Below, in pieces: positions 5,533 through 12,835 of a stretch of DNA of 12,835 nt; position 1 is the stretch's first letter, and each line of letters starts with the position of its first letter. The notes beneath the pieces are model-generated. The model was not told the DNA's origin. It searched no databases and was given only the letters and a program-made list of their open reading frames with translations. Origin of the DNA: Oscillibacter sp. (lineage in GTDB: Bacteria > Bacillota > Clostridia > Oscillospirales > Oscillospiraceae); contig JAHHSB010000023.1 in NCBI GenBank assembly GCA_020025415.1, positions 1 to 12,835 of the forward strand, read 5' to 3'. A program made the translations under genes and the position numbers.

Positions 5533-5551
5533 TTAATATTGTGTTAATATT
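5533..5551 (+). promoter_or_regulatory. TTAATATT direct repeat at the start of the trk transcript
   Basis: TTAATATT occurs at 5533-5540 and again at 5544-5551, an 11-bp period (one helical turn). It lies just after the predicted start site. Direct repeats with this period are typical sites for OmpR/PhoP-family response regulators, and this position would suit repression. Chance AT-richness is possible. Confidence 0.35.
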
Positions 5552-5599
5552 TTTGGCGCTGTCGCCGGCTGGATTTTTTGTTGATAAGGGGTAGCTGTT

Positions 5600-6958
5600 G
5601 TGAACATATTGATTGCAGGAGACGGAAAGGTGGGCGCAGCCCTGACCCGTCAGCTTTCCGCCGAGGGGCATGACCTGACGGTGATCGACTCCAATCCCCG
5701 GGTGTTGGAGAACAGCGTGGAGCGCTATGACGTCATGGCGGTCCACGGAAACTGCGCCGCGATGAATGTACTGCTGCAGGCGGGGGTGAAGGAGGCGGAT
5801 CTGCTGATCGCCGCCACCAGCGCCGATGAGGTGAATCTGCTTTGCTGCATGACGGCCCACGGCCTGAATCCCAAGCTGCATACCATTGCCCGGATCCGGA
5901 ATCCGGATTATACCGAGCAGATCTTCAAAATGCGCTCGGTTTTCGCCCTGTCTATGACGGTCAATCCGGAAAAGCAGGCCGCCATGGAGATCGAACGGCT
6001 GCTGAAATTTCCCGGCTTTTTGAAGCGAGACACCTTTGCCCGGGGCCGTGTGGAGATCGTGGAGCTGCGGGTGGACCGGAACAGCAAGCTGTGTGATGTG
6101 ACGCTCAGCGAGATGGGCGGCATCGTCAAATGCCAGGTGCTGGTGTGCGCGGTGCTTCGCAGCGGCTGCGCCGTGGCGCCTGACGGTAATTTTAAGCTGC
6201 AGGAGGGGGATCGGATCTTCGTCACCGCTCCCACCAATACCCTGACCACTCTGCTGAAAAATCTGGGGATCATCACCCGCAAGGCCCGGCGGGTCATCCT
6301 GGCCGGCGGCGGCCGGGTGAGCTACTATCTGGCCCAGCGGCTGGAAAAGAGCGGCATCCCGGTCCAGCTCATTGAGCAGGACCGGGAGCGCTGCTTGCAG
6401 CTGGCGGACAAGCTGCCGGGGACCTGCGTGATCCACGGGGACGCCAGCAACCAGGAGCTGTTGGAAAAAGAGGGGCTGGCGGACTGCGACGCCCTAGTGA
6501 CCATGACGGGCCTGGACGAGCTGAATATGATCATCTCCCTCTACGGCAGGAGCCAGGGGGTGCCCCAGGTCATCACCAAGATGAGCCGGACGGAGAACAC
6601 CGGCCTGCTGGACATCCTGCCCCTGGGCAGCGTGATCTGCCCCAAGGAGCTGTGCAGCAATACCATCGTGCGCTATGTCCGGGCCATGCAGAACCAGACC
6701 GGGGCTGCCATCGCCGTCCACTCCATTGCCGACGGACAGGCGGAGGCCATTGAATTCCTGGTGGATGACACCACCCTTTACTGCGGCCGCCCCCTCAAGG
6801 AACTGCAGCTGCGGCGGAACGTGCTGATTGTGTGCATCAGCCACGGGGGCAAGACCGAGATCCCCAATGGTGAATCCTCCTTTGTCAAGGGGGATACCAT
6901 CATCGTGGTCACCAGCGATGACGCGGTGCTCCATCAGCTCAACGACATCTTTGCCTGA
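5600..6958 (+). CDS. trkA: Trk potassium uptake regulator TrkA
   Basis: Cytosolic gating subunit of Trk/Ktr potassium transporters, binding NAD(H) or ATP/ADP and attaching to TrkH. 452 residues with the full duplicated layout: RCK-N at 1-130 with GDGKVG (7-12) and an acidic end of strand 2 (D30), RCK-C at about 140-222, a second RCK-N from about 229 with GGGRVS (236-241) and E259, and a second RCK-C at the end. In the second nucleotide fold the last Gly of GxGxxG is Ser (S241), a common weakening in that half. The start is GTG at 5600, because AAGGGG (5586-5591) lies 8 nt upstream and the protein then begins with the Rossmann strand MNILIAGDG. trkH follows after 13 nt. Confidence 0.95.
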   Translation: MNILIAGDGKVGAALTRQLSAEGHDLTVIDSNPRVLENSVERYDVMAVHGNCAAMNVLLQAGVKEADLLIAATSADEVNLLCCMTAHGLNPKLHTIARIRNPDYTEQIFKMRSVFALSMTVNPEKQAAMEIERLLKFPGFLKRDTFARGRVEIVELRVDRNSKLCDVTLSEMGGIVKCQVLVCAVLRSGCAVAPDGNFKLQEGDRIFVTAPTNTLTTLLKNLGIITRKARRVILAGGGRVSYYLAQRLEKSGIPVQLIEQDRERCLQLADKLPGTCVIHGDASNQELLEKEGLADCDALVTMTGLDELNMIISLYGRSQGVPQVITKMSRTENTGLLDILPLGSVICPKELCSNTIVRYVRAMQNQTGAAIAVHSIADGQAEAIEFLVDDTTLYCGRPLKELQLRRNVLIVCISHGGKTEIPNGESSFVKGDTIIVVTSDDAVLHQLNDIFA

Positions 6959-6971
6959 GCAGGGGAGAGCC

Positions 6972-8426
6972 ATGAACTTTAAGATGATGGGGCGTTTCAT
7001 CGCCCAGATCCTGGGGATCGAAGCGTTCTTTATGCTTCCCGCTCTGGCCATCAGTCTCTATGACCGGGAAGTGCCGGCTATCTACGGCTTTGCGGCCAGC
7101 CTGCTGGTCATCGGGACCATCGCAGGCGGGCTGGGCTTTTTCTGCCGGAAGAGCAAGCGGGGGTTTTATGAACGGGAGGGCCTGGCCTGCGTGGGCATCG
7201 CCTGGATCGTCATGAGCCTGCTGGGCTGCCTGCCTTTTTACTTCTCCGGGGAGATCCCCTGCTATGTGGATGCTCTTTTTGAGATCGTCTCCGGCTTCAC
7301 CACCACCGGCGCGTCCGTTTTGACGGATGTGGAGGCCATGTCCCGGGGACTGCTGTACTGGCGCAGCTTCAGCCACTGGCTGGGCGGCATGGGCGTGCTG
7401 GTGTTCCTGCTGGCCATTGCCCCCAGCGGCGGCCGCGGCGGCGGCTTTACGGTGCATCTGCTCCGGGCGGAGAGCCCCGGCCCCAATGTGGGGAAACTGG
7501 TGCCCCGGATGCGCCAGACGGCCATGATCCTGTATCTGCTTTATGTGGTGCTGACGGTGCTGAACATCTTCTTCCTGCTCATCGGCGGGATGCCCCTGTT
7601 CGACTCGCTGTGCACCGCCTTCGGCACCGCCGGTACCGGTGGCTTCGGCATCCGCAACGACAGCATCGCCGGCTATGGTCCCTACCTGCAGAATGTGTGT
7701 ACGGTGTTCATGCTGCTGTTCGGCGTGAACTTCAGCTGCTATTACCTGCTGCTCATCCGCCAGTTCCGCAGCGTGTTCCGGGATGAGGAGCTGCGGCTGT
7801 ACCTGGGCGTGGTGGCGGTGAGCGTGCTGGCCATCACCGTCAATATTCGGGGCTTTTACGACACCCTGGGCGAGACCGTGCGCCACGCCGCCTTTCAGGT
7901 GGCCAGTATCATGACGACCACGGGCTTCGTCACCACAGACTTTGACCTCTGGCCCGGTTTTTCCAAAACCATTCTGCTGTGTCTGATGATGATCGGCGCC
8001 TGCGCCGGCAGCACCGGCGGCGGCTTCAAGTGCGGGCGGCTGCTGCTGCTTTTGAAGGGGCTGCGCCGCAATATCCGCCGGGTGCTCTATCCCCAGCGGG
8101 TGGAGACGGTGCGGGTCAACGGCCGCACGGTGGAAGAGCGGGTCCTGGAAAATACCAACGCCTATCTGGCGGCCTATATGGTAATCCTGGTGCTGAGCAT
8201 CGCGGTGGTGTCCCTGGACGGATTTTCTATTACCACCAACCTTTCGGCAGTATTGGCCTGCTTCAACAACATCGGCCCCGGCCTGGATCAGGTGGGCCCC
8301 ACCTGCAACTACGCCTCTTACAGCGTACTGTCCAAGCTGGTGCTGATACTGGATATGCTGGCAGGCCGACTGGAGATCTTCCCCGTGCTGGTGCTGTGCT
8401 CCAAGAGTACCTGGAGACGGCGCTGA
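6972..8426 (+). CDS. trkH: TrkH family potassium uptake channel subunit
   Basis: Integral membrane, potassium-conducting subunit, 484 residues (normal length). It has four repeated membrane-pore-membrane units. The selectivity filter turns are visible as FTTTGAS (109-115), AFGTAGTGGFG (216-226), IMTTTGFVT (313-321) and CFNNIGPGL (430-438). It ends with the family's usual MLAGRLEIFPVLVL then STWRRR. Start chosen at 6972: AGGGGAGAG lies just upstream. The frame stays open upstream to 6828, but that stretch overlaps trkA and does not resemble TrkH. It forms an operon with trkA, and a strong terminator follows 30 nt after the stop. Confidence 0.95.
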   Translation: MNFKMMGRFIAQILGIEAFFMLPALAISLYDREVPAIYGFAASLLVIGTIAGGLGFFCRKSKRGFYEREGLACVGIAWIVMSLLGCLPFYFSGEIPCYVDALFEIVSGFTTTGASVLTDVEAMSRGLLYWRSFSHWLGGMGVLVFLLAIAPSGGRGGGFTVHLLRAESPGPNVGKLVPRMRQTAMILYLLYVVLTVLNIFFLLIGGMPLFDSLCTAFGTAGTGGFGIRNDSIAGYGPYLQNVCTVFMLLFGVNFSCYYLLLIRQFRSVFRDEELRLYLGVVAVSVLAITVNIRGFYDTLGETVRHAAFQVASIMTTTGFVTTDFDLWPGFSKTILLCLMMIGACAGSTGGGFKCGRLLLLLKGLRRNIRRVLYPQRVETVRVNGRTVEERVLENTNAYLAAYMVILVLSIAVVSLDGFSITTNLSAVLACFNNIGPGLDQVGPTCNYASYSVLSKLVLILDMLAGRLEIFPVLVLCSKSTWRRR

Positions 8427-8456
8427 GAGGCCCGGCAAAATCAACAGCATCCAATA

Positions 8457-8496
8457 AAAAATCCGCCGGGAGGGCAAAAACTCCCGGCGGATTTTT
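8457..8496 (+). terminator. Intrinsic terminator after trkH
   Basis: A 16-bp perfect stem, AAAAATCCGCCGGGAG (8457-8472) with CTCCCGGCGGATTTTT (8481-8496), loop of 8 nt, ending in a T run. It is symmetrical enough to work in both directions. Confidence 0.93.
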
Positions 8497-8806
8497 ATGC
8501 ATTTGCGCTTACTCAGATATGCTTGCGGATGAGCTGCAGCCGAAGTTCCGGCCGGCATGATGCCCCCAGGTGTCACCCGCTGGGTAAAGTTCTTGGCCAA
8601 ATCCTCTATGCAATTGTGCCGCTGCCCGGCTCCTTTTTCAAACGGACGGGGACGTCCCCAAGAAATCACGCAATCGTTTAAGAAAACGTAACACATTTTT
8701 GGAGGGGAGGAGTAAAATACTTTCGCGTGCTTTTTCGCGCCGCGGCCTGGTTTTCAAGGCTGGCAGCTGTGGGCGGAGTAAAACAAAACGGGAGAAGATG
8801 AGAGCT
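8497..8806. other. Intergenic region upstream of the exporter operon
   Basis: No convincing gene. Visible features are a perfect 12-bp palindrome GGGGACGTCCCC (8648-8659); an inverted repeat CGTTT-N4-AAACG (8675-8688); and a GGAGGGGAGGAG purine run (8700-8711) followed by TAAAAT (8712-8717), which could be a -10 with a poor -35 (TAACAC, 8689-8694, 17-nt spacer). A weak promoter next to an inverted repeat suggests regulated expression. No start codon at proper distance follows the purine run. The part from about 8505 to 8665 could be a repeat or gene remnant; I could not identify it. Confidence 0.4.
8675..8717 (+). promoter_or_regulatory. Possible weak promoter and operator of the exporter operon
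   Basis: Inverted repeat CGTTT-AAGA-AAACG (8675-8688) sits against a poor -35 (TAACAC, 8689-8694), with TAAAAT (8712-8717) 17 nt further on. The weak -35 and adjacent palindrome fit activator-dependent control, but this is a pattern reading only. Confidence 0.3.
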
Positions 8807-10483
8807 ATGAATGAAGTGGAAAGCAAGGACAGTTCGGCGCTGAGCACCGAAAGCGAGGCCTATACGCCGGATATGCCTTCTCCGGCCCCCAAGGCCGGCG
8901 GCCGGAGAAAGAAAAAGTGGAAGCGATGGGTGGCGCTGATCCTGGCGGTGGCCATCGTGGCGGTGGCAGCGCTCAGGGGCTGCGGCCAGAAGGTGGACAC
9001 CAATCAGGTGAGCTATACCCAGGAGCAGACGGCATATCGGAGCATTTCCCAATCCATCAGTGTCAGCGGCACCGCCCAGCCGGCCGACTCCTACACGGTG
9101 ACCAGCCTGGTCTCCGGCGAGGTGCTCGGCGACGCCTTTGAAGAAGGGGACCTGGTGGAAAAGGACGCCCTGCTCTATACCATCGACCCGGCGGATGCCT
9201 CCACCTCCGCCAACTCCGCCCGGCTGGCCTATGAGCAGGCGGTGCGGGCCAAGTTTCCCACCGCCACCCAGGGCGGCGTGATCAGCGAGGTCTATGTGAA
9301 AAACGGGGACAACGTCAACGCCGGTACCGCCCTGTGCGAGATCGTAGGCAGCAACGACCTGACCATTGACTTCCGGTTTTATGAGACCAACGCGGCGGAG
9401 TTCTATGTGGGGCAGACGGCCAAGCTGTACATCTCCGACTTTGCCGGGACCCTGACCGGTACGGTGGCGTCCATTTCCGATACATATTCCGCCGCAGGCT
9501 CCGGCAAGATGCTGCGCACCGTGCGGGTCACGGCGCCCAACCCCGGTCTGGTTACCGACTCATCCACCGCCCAGGCGGTGATCGGCGGCTATTCTAACTA
9601 TGGATATGCGGCCATCAACCTGGCCGACTCCAGCACGGTGTATGCCTCCGGCACCGGCACGGTGCAGAACTTCATCAAGCTCTCCGGCGACCAGGTGGAG
9701 CAGGGGGAACGGCTTTGCACCATCAGCTCCGCCTCCATTGACGACCAGCTTACCAGCGCCCAGCTGAACCTGACTTCCTCTCAGGACCGGCTGGACAACT
9801 ACACCATCAAAGCCCCCATCTCCGGCACGGTGGTTACCAAGTCCATCAAGACCGGCGACAAGCTGGATATGGTCGGCGAGACCATGGCCATCATCTACGA
9901 TCTGAGCTACATGAAGCTGGAGCTGCAGGTGGATGAGCTGGATATCAGCCGGATCCAGGAGGGGCAGGAGGTCACCGTCACCTGTGATGCCGTGGGTTCC
10001 ACCCCCACCGGCTATGTGGATAAGGTGAGCATTGTGGGGACCACTACCGGCGGCGTGACCACCTACCCGGTCACCGTGGTCATCGAGGAGTACGGCGATC
10101 TGCTGCCCGGCATGAACGTGGACGCGGAGATCATCCTCAGCCAGGAGGAAAACGCCCTGTCGATCCCTGCCCAGGCGGTGGAGCGGGGGAACAAGGTGCT
10201 CATTACCGCCGATTCTCCCAGTGCTGTCAACGCCCTGGACGCCGCGGCGCCGCCGGGCTATGTCTATGTGCCTGTGGAGCTGGGCATCAGCGACGATGAC
10301 TACATCGCTGTGACCTTCGGCTTGCAGGAGGGGGACACCGTGGCCTATCTCCAGGAGGATCACTCCACCAATTTGATGGACATGATGTACGGCGGCAGTA
10401 TGACCGTGACGGATGAGCGGATGCCTGCCGGTGAGATGGGCGGTGCGCCTGCCGGGGCAGCCGGAGGAGGTCCCCGGGGATGA
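8807..10483 (+). CDS. HlyD/MacA-type exporter adaptor with duplicated lipoyl halves
   Basis: Membrane-fusion (adaptor) subunit of an ABC exporter, corresponding to B. subtilis YknX or MacA. 558 residues, against about 370-400 for those. A basic cytosolic stretch (30-40) leads to one transmembrane helix (41-57). Four lipoyl-like half-motifs follow: about 96-127 (SGEVLGDAFEEGDLV), 152-183 (GGVISEVYVKNGDNV), 275-308 (GTGTVQNFIKLSGDQV) and 331-366 (APISGTVVTKSIKTGDKL). Beta-barrel-like segments come after the second and fourth, and only short helical hairpins separate halves, as expected without an outer-membrane channel. The tail is Gly/Ala/Pro rich. The ATG at 8798 is an alternative start (GGGAG is 3 nt before it, 12 nt before 8807). 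The stop overlaps the ATPase start by ATGA. Confidence 0.85.
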   Translation: MNEVESKDSSALSTESEAYTPDMPSPAPKAGGRRKKKWKRWVALILAVAIVAVAALRGCGQKVDTNQVSYTQEQTAYRSISQSISVSGTAQPADSYTVTSLVSGEVLGDAFEEGDLVEKDALLYTIDPADASTSANSARLAYEQAVRAKFPTATQGGVISEVYVKNGDNVNAGTALCEIVGSNDLTIDFRFYETNAAEFYVGQTAKLYISDFAGTLTGTVASISDTYSAAGSGKMLRTVRVTAPNPGLVTDSSTAQAVIGGYSNYGYAAINLADSSTVYASGTGTVQNFIKLSGDQVEQGERLCTISSASIDDQLTSAQLNLTSSQDRLDNYTIKAPISGTVVTKSIKTGDKLDMVGETMAIIYDLSYMKLELQVDELDISRIQEGQEVTVTCDAVGSTPTGYVDKVSIVGTTTGGVTTYPVTVVIEEYGDLLPGMNVDAEIILSQEENALSIPAQAVERGNKVLITADSPSAVNALDAAAPPGYVYVPVELGISDDDYIAVTFGLQEGDTVAYLQEDHSTNLMDMMYGGSMTVTDERMPAGEMGGAPAGAAGGGPRG

Positions 10484-11220
10484 ACGCGCTGATTGAATTC
10501 CGGCAGGTCTGCAAGGTCTATCACATGGGTGACACGGACGTCTGGGCCGCCAACCATATCTCCATGCAGATCTACCAGGGGGAATTTGTGGCCATCGTGG
10601 GCCAGTCGGGCTCCGGCAAGTCCACCTGTATGAACATCATCGGCTGCCTGGATGTACCCACCTCCGGCACCTATCTGCTGGACGGCCGGGACGTGGGCCA
10701 GATGAACAAGAACGAACTGGCGGAGATCCGCAACGAGAAGCTGGGCTTTATCTTCCAGCAGTATAACCTGCTGCCCAAGCTGACGCTGCTGGAGAATGTA
10801 GAGGTCCCGCTGATGTATGCTGGCGTCCCCCGGGGGGAGCGGCGGGAGCGGGCCCGCATCGCCCTGGAGATGGTGGGCCTGGGCGACAAGCTGCGTCACA
10901 AGCCCAGCCAGCTCTCCGGCGGTCAGCAGCAGCGGGTGTCCATTGCCCGGGCCCTGGTGGGGGAGCCGGCGGTCATCCTGGCTGACGAGCCCACCGGCGC
11001 CCTGGATTCCCGCACCGGGCGGGAGGTGCTGGGTCTGCTGAAAAAGCTCCACGAGGCGGGCAACACCGTAGTGCTCATCACCCACGACAATTTCATCGCC
11101 GTCCAGGCCCAACGGATCATCCGGCTGGAGGACGGGCGGGTGATCTACGACGGACCTGCCGACCGGCCGGAAGCTGTGGTTACGCCCCAGCTGGCGGGAG
11201 AGGGGGGGGCGGCAGTATGA
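10480..11220 (+). CDS. MacB/LolD-type ABC transporter ATPase
   Basis: Cytosolic ATPase subunit (246 residues), like YknY/LolD. Motifs in order: Walker [10 protein letters not shown] (41-49), Q-loop Q93 in [10 protein letters not shown], signature LSGGQQQR (145-152), Walker B VILADEP with catalytic E170, D-loop ALD (174-176) and switch H202 in LITHD. The MacB/LolD-specific signs are GCLDVPTSG after Walker A and the QQYNLLP Q-loop. It starts within the adaptor's stop (ATGA) and ends overlapping the permease start by ATGA, so the three genes are translationally coupled. It has a short acidic and Gly-rich tail after the usual end (about 225). Confidence 0.95.
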   Translation: MNALIEFRQVCKVYHMGDTDVWAANHISMQIYQGEFVAIVGQSGSGKSTCMNIIGCLDVPTSGTYLLDGRDVGQMNKNELAEIRNEKLGFIFQQYNLLPKLTLLENVEVPLMYAGVPRGERRERARIALEMVGLGDKLRHKPSQLSGGQQQRVSIARALVGEPAVILADEPTGALDSRTGREVLGLLKKLHEAGNTVVLITHDNFIAVQAQRIIRLEDGRVIYDGPADRPEAVVTPQLAGEGGAAV

Positions 11221-12413
11221 ATCTGATGGAATCCCTCGCCCTGGCGCTGAAAAACATCTGCGCCAGCAAGATGCGGACCTTTTTGACCATGCTGGGCATT
11301 ATCATCGGCGTTTCGGCGGTGATCGTGATTGTGGGCCTGGGCAACGGTATGCAGAAATATATGGAAGACAGCTTTGCCGAGATGGGCACCAACACCCTGA
11401 CGGTGATGATTACCGGCCGGGGCTCCTCCCGTGCCGTGTCGGAAGATGACATGTACCGGATCGTGGAGGAAAATCCGGAATATTTTGACCAGATCTCTCC
11501 CACCGTCACCATGACGGGCGCGGTGAAGATCGGCACGGAGAGTGTCTCCTCCTCCGCAGTCACCGGCGTCAGTGAGGATTACTTCTCGATCAAGGGATAT
11601 GAGATCGCCCAGGGGCGGGGCCTGCAGTATGTGGATATCTCCACCCGGAAAAAGGCCTGCGTGGTGGGCGAGTATTTGAACCGCACCTATTTTGACGGGG
11701 ACGCTGTGGGGCAGAGCTTGAAGATCGGTTCGAACAAATTCGCCATTGTGGGCGTCATGGCCCAGGAGAACGAGGAGATGGAGGAGGGAGGCACGGACGA
11801 CTGCGTCTACCTGCCCTATTCCACCGCTGCCCGGCTGAGCAGTACCGGAACCATCGGCAGCTACACCGTGACCACCGTGTCGGAAAATGCGTCCTCCCAG
11901 GCCAAGGCGCTGCTGGAAAACGAGCTTTATGACATTTTCCGGGACGATTCGGCTTACGGCGTCATCAGCATGATGGAGATCCTGGATCTGATGAACAGCA
12001 TGATCGATGTGATGATTACCATCCTGGCGGCCATTGCGGCCATCTCCCTGGTGGTGGGCGGCATCGGCATTATGAATATCATGCTGGTCTCCGTCTCCGA
12101 GCGCACCCGCGAGATCGGCATCCGCAAGGCCCTGGGCGCCAAGGAGCGCTATATCATGCAGCAGTTCGTCATTGAAGCGGCCACCACCTCGCTGCTGGGC
12201 GGCTTGCTGGGCATCGGCTTCGGCTATCTGTTCTCGTCGGCGGCCACGGTGCTTATCACCCAGCTCACCGGCGAGGCCATGTCCGTCATTCCTACGGCCC
12301 AGGCCATCACCCTGGCTGTGGGCGTGTCCGCCGGCATCGGCATCCTCTTTGGATATCTGCCGGCCAAGAAGGCGGCGCGGCTCAATCCCATCGACGCGCT
12401 ACGTTACGATTGA
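11217..12413 (+). CDS. MacB/FtsX-type ABC transporter permease
   Basis: Membrane subunit of the same exporter (398 residues, same length as B. subtilis YknZ). TM1 is at about 22-42 (FLTMLGIIIGVSAVIVIVGL). A large extracellular MacB_PCD domain runs from about 45 to 260. TM2 (about 266-294, including GGIGIMNIML), TM3 (about 317-341) and TM4 (about 362-382) make up the FtsX core. The coupling segment SERTREIGIRKALGA (293-307) after TM2 is characteristic, as is the C-terminal PAKKAARLNPIDALRYD. These proteins move peptides or other substrates out by a mechanotransmission cycle rather than through a classic channel. The substrate cannot be told from this sequence; antimicrobial peptide or toxic peptide export is the usual guess. 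Confidence 0.95.
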   Translation: MNLMESLALALKNICASKMRTFLTMLGIIIGVSAVIVIVGLGNGMQKYMEDSFAEMGTNTLTVMITGRGSSRAVSEDDMYRIVEENPEYFDQISPTVTMTGAVKIGTESVSSSAVTGVSEDYFSIKGYEIAQGRGLQYVDISTRKKACVVGEYLNRTYFDGDAVGQSLKIGSNKFAIVGVMAQENEEMEEGGTDDCVYLPYSTAARLSSTGTIGSYTVTTVSENASSQAKALLENELYDIFRDDSAYGVISMMEILDLMNSMIDVMITILAAIAAISLVVGGIGIMNIMLVSVSERTREIGIRKALGAKERYIMQQFVIEAATTSLLGGLLGIGFGYLFSSAATVLITQLTGEAMSVIPTAQAITLAVGVSAGIGILFGYLPAKKAARLNPIDALRYD

Positions 12414-12435
12414 GAAACAATCATCTTGTGATCCG

Positions 12436-12471
12436 AAAAAGCAGGCCCGCCGTTAAGCGGGCCTGCTTTTT
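12436..12471 (+). terminator. Intrinsic terminator after the exporter operon
   Basis: A 15-bp perfect stem, AAAAAGCAGGCCCGC (12436-12450) with GCGGGCCTGCTTTTT (12457-12471), loop CGTTAA, with a T run at the end of the right arm. It lies 22 nt after the permease stop. Confidence 0.94.
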
Positions 12472-12536
12472 GCATATAAATATGTGGGGCTATGAAAAAA
12501 CGAGGAAAAATCCCGACAAAAAGTAAAACGATTGAA

Positions 12537-12555
12537 TGTTACAACCGTGTTACAA
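12537..12555 (+). promoter_or_regulatory. TTACAA direct repeat upstream of the final promoter
   Basis: TGTTACAA occurs at 12537-12544 and 12548-12555, giving TTACAA-N5-TTACAA with an 11-bp period. It ends 14 nt before the -35 box. This resembles the PhoP-type boxes of Gram-positive bacteria (TTAACA-like hexamers spaced by about 5), and an OmpR/PhoP-family response regulator could activate from here. The regulator gene is not in the window. Confidence 0.5.
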
Positions 12556-12569
12556 ATAAACGGAATATC

Positions 12570-12598
12570 TTGCAATTCAAAAAACGCTGGGGTATGAT
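12570..12598 (+). promoter_or_regulatory. Promoter of the secreted protein gene
   Basis: -35 TTGCAA (12570-12575), a 17-nt spacer and -10 TATGAT (12593-12598). The predicted start is near 12605, which leaves a leader of about 145 nt before the ATG at 12749. Confidence 0.75.
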
Positions 12599-12606
12599 AC
12601 AGCATG

Positions 12607-12723
12607 ACAGGAGACGGCGGACGTTCATACCCCCGGCATAGATACAGGTACGGCATGCCACAGTATGTGTGCCGTGACAACGAATGGCCTCCCCCTCCTG
12701 TTAGGAACTGCCGGACAATCCGG
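12607..12723 (+). ncRNA. Structured 5' leader of the secreted protein mRNA
   Basis: By eye the leader can fold with its first bases closed: ACAGGAG (12607-12613) pairs perfectly with CTCCTGT (12695-12701). Inside it a hairpin pairs ACGGCA (12650-12655) with TGCCGT (12670-12675) and CACA with TGTG. A second hairpin, CCGGA/TCCGG (12711-12715, 12719-12723), lies just before the RBS (12733-12740). It matches no riboswitch class that I recognise. Closing the 5' end would favour mRNA stability, as is known for some S-layer mRNAs; this is inference. Confidence 0.45.
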
Positions 12724-12748
12724 TAAATCTATAAAGGAGGAAATATCC

Positions 12749-12835
12749 ATGAAAAAGTTCCTTTCTCTGGCTCTGGCCCTGGTGATGACCTTCTCTCTGG
12801 TCACCGTCAGCGCTGGCGCCAAGGAGTACACGGAC
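12749..12835 (+). CDS. Secreted protein start, probably S-layer-homology type (partial)
   Basis: Only the first 29 codons are in the window. They give a clear Sec signal peptide: MKK, a hydrophobic core (FLSLALALVMTFSLVTV), then SAGAKEYTD with likely cleavage after SAGA. The sequence after it (AKEYTD) and this signal peptide resemble the starts of S-layer-homology-domain proteins of Oscillospiraceae-like Clostridia, but no SLH domain lies within the window. AAAGGAGG (12733-12740) is 8 nt before the ATG, a very strong site, in line with an abundant product. The promoter, repeat and structured leader upstream support a highly expressed, regulated gene. Confidence 0.8.
   Translation, partial: MKKFLSLALALVMTFSLVTVSAGAKEYTD

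Noticed and set aside
5529..5555. Rex-type operator near trkA
   Set aside because: Only a partial TTGTGTTAA-like half is present; the inverted TTGTTAA...TTAACAA arrangement is missing.
5523..5599. c-di-AMP (ydaO-type) riboswitch before trkA
   Set aside because: The leader is only about 70 nt and AT-rich, too short for that riboswitch, and its conserved core is not visible.
6939..8696. Minus-strand open frame of 585 codons over trkH
   Set aside because: Antisense shadow of trkH; the translation is His/Gln/Ala-rich without domains. Its first part (about 8505-8690) is treated separately as an unexplained intergenic block.
8699..8806. N-terminal extension of the adaptor from a TTG at 8699
   Set aside because: No RBS stands upstream of 8699, the purine run would lie inside the gene, and the extra basic residues do not resemble adaptor N-termini. 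Starts at 8798 or 8807 fit better.
12604..12726. Leaderless 40-codon ORF in the right-hand leader
   Set aside because: It begins at the predicted transcript start without an RBS, its product has no recognisable features, and the same bases pair into the leader fold.

Overview
This GC-rich window reads as low-redundancy chromosomal DNA from a high-GC member of the Clostridia, most likely Oscillospiraceae-like. That placement is inference. It rests on strong AAGGAGG-type ribosome binding sites, sigma-A promoters, a feo cluster with tandem feoA and a Cys-rich FeoB-associated microprotein, a YknXYZ/MacAB-like exporter without an outer-membrane partner, and a final gene that starts like an S-layer-homology protein. 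I saw no tRNA, rRNA, CRISPR array or intact mobile element.

Layout. (1) On the minus strand, 1-1753 is a branched-chain amino acid locus, read right to left. It has a good promoter (1725-1753), a 39-residue Ile/Leu/Val-rich leader peptide (1533-1652), a hairpin and then a terminator (1442-1477), a short ORF that looks like an in-frame fusion of an IlvB N-terminus to an IlvN C-terminus (1105-1380), and ilvB (1-1044, cut by the window edge). (2) On the plus strand, 1920-5455 is an iron(II) uptake operon: promoter with DtxR-like palindromes, feoA, feoA, terminator plus a second palindrome, feoB, a Cys-rich membrane microprotein, a DtxR-like regulator lacking the usual metal ligands, and a long terminator hairpin. 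(3) 5495-8496 is a potassium uptake pair, trkA-trkH, with its own promoter and terminator. (4) 8497-12471 is a three-gene exporter operon (adaptor, ATPase, permease) whose genes overlap by ATGA, closed by a terminator. (5) 12537-12835 is the promoter, structured leader and signal peptide of a secreted, probably S-layer-homology, protein cut by the right edge.

The most notable points are the ilv leader peptide with attenuator (instead of a T-box) driving a chimeric IlvB/IlvN remnant; repeated TTAG-N6-CTAA operators at two points of the feo operon together with a DtxR-like protein that contains only one histidine; an exporter adaptor with two sets of lipoyl-like half-motifs; and an 11-bp-period TTACAA direct repeat upstream of a structured leader RNA at the right edge.
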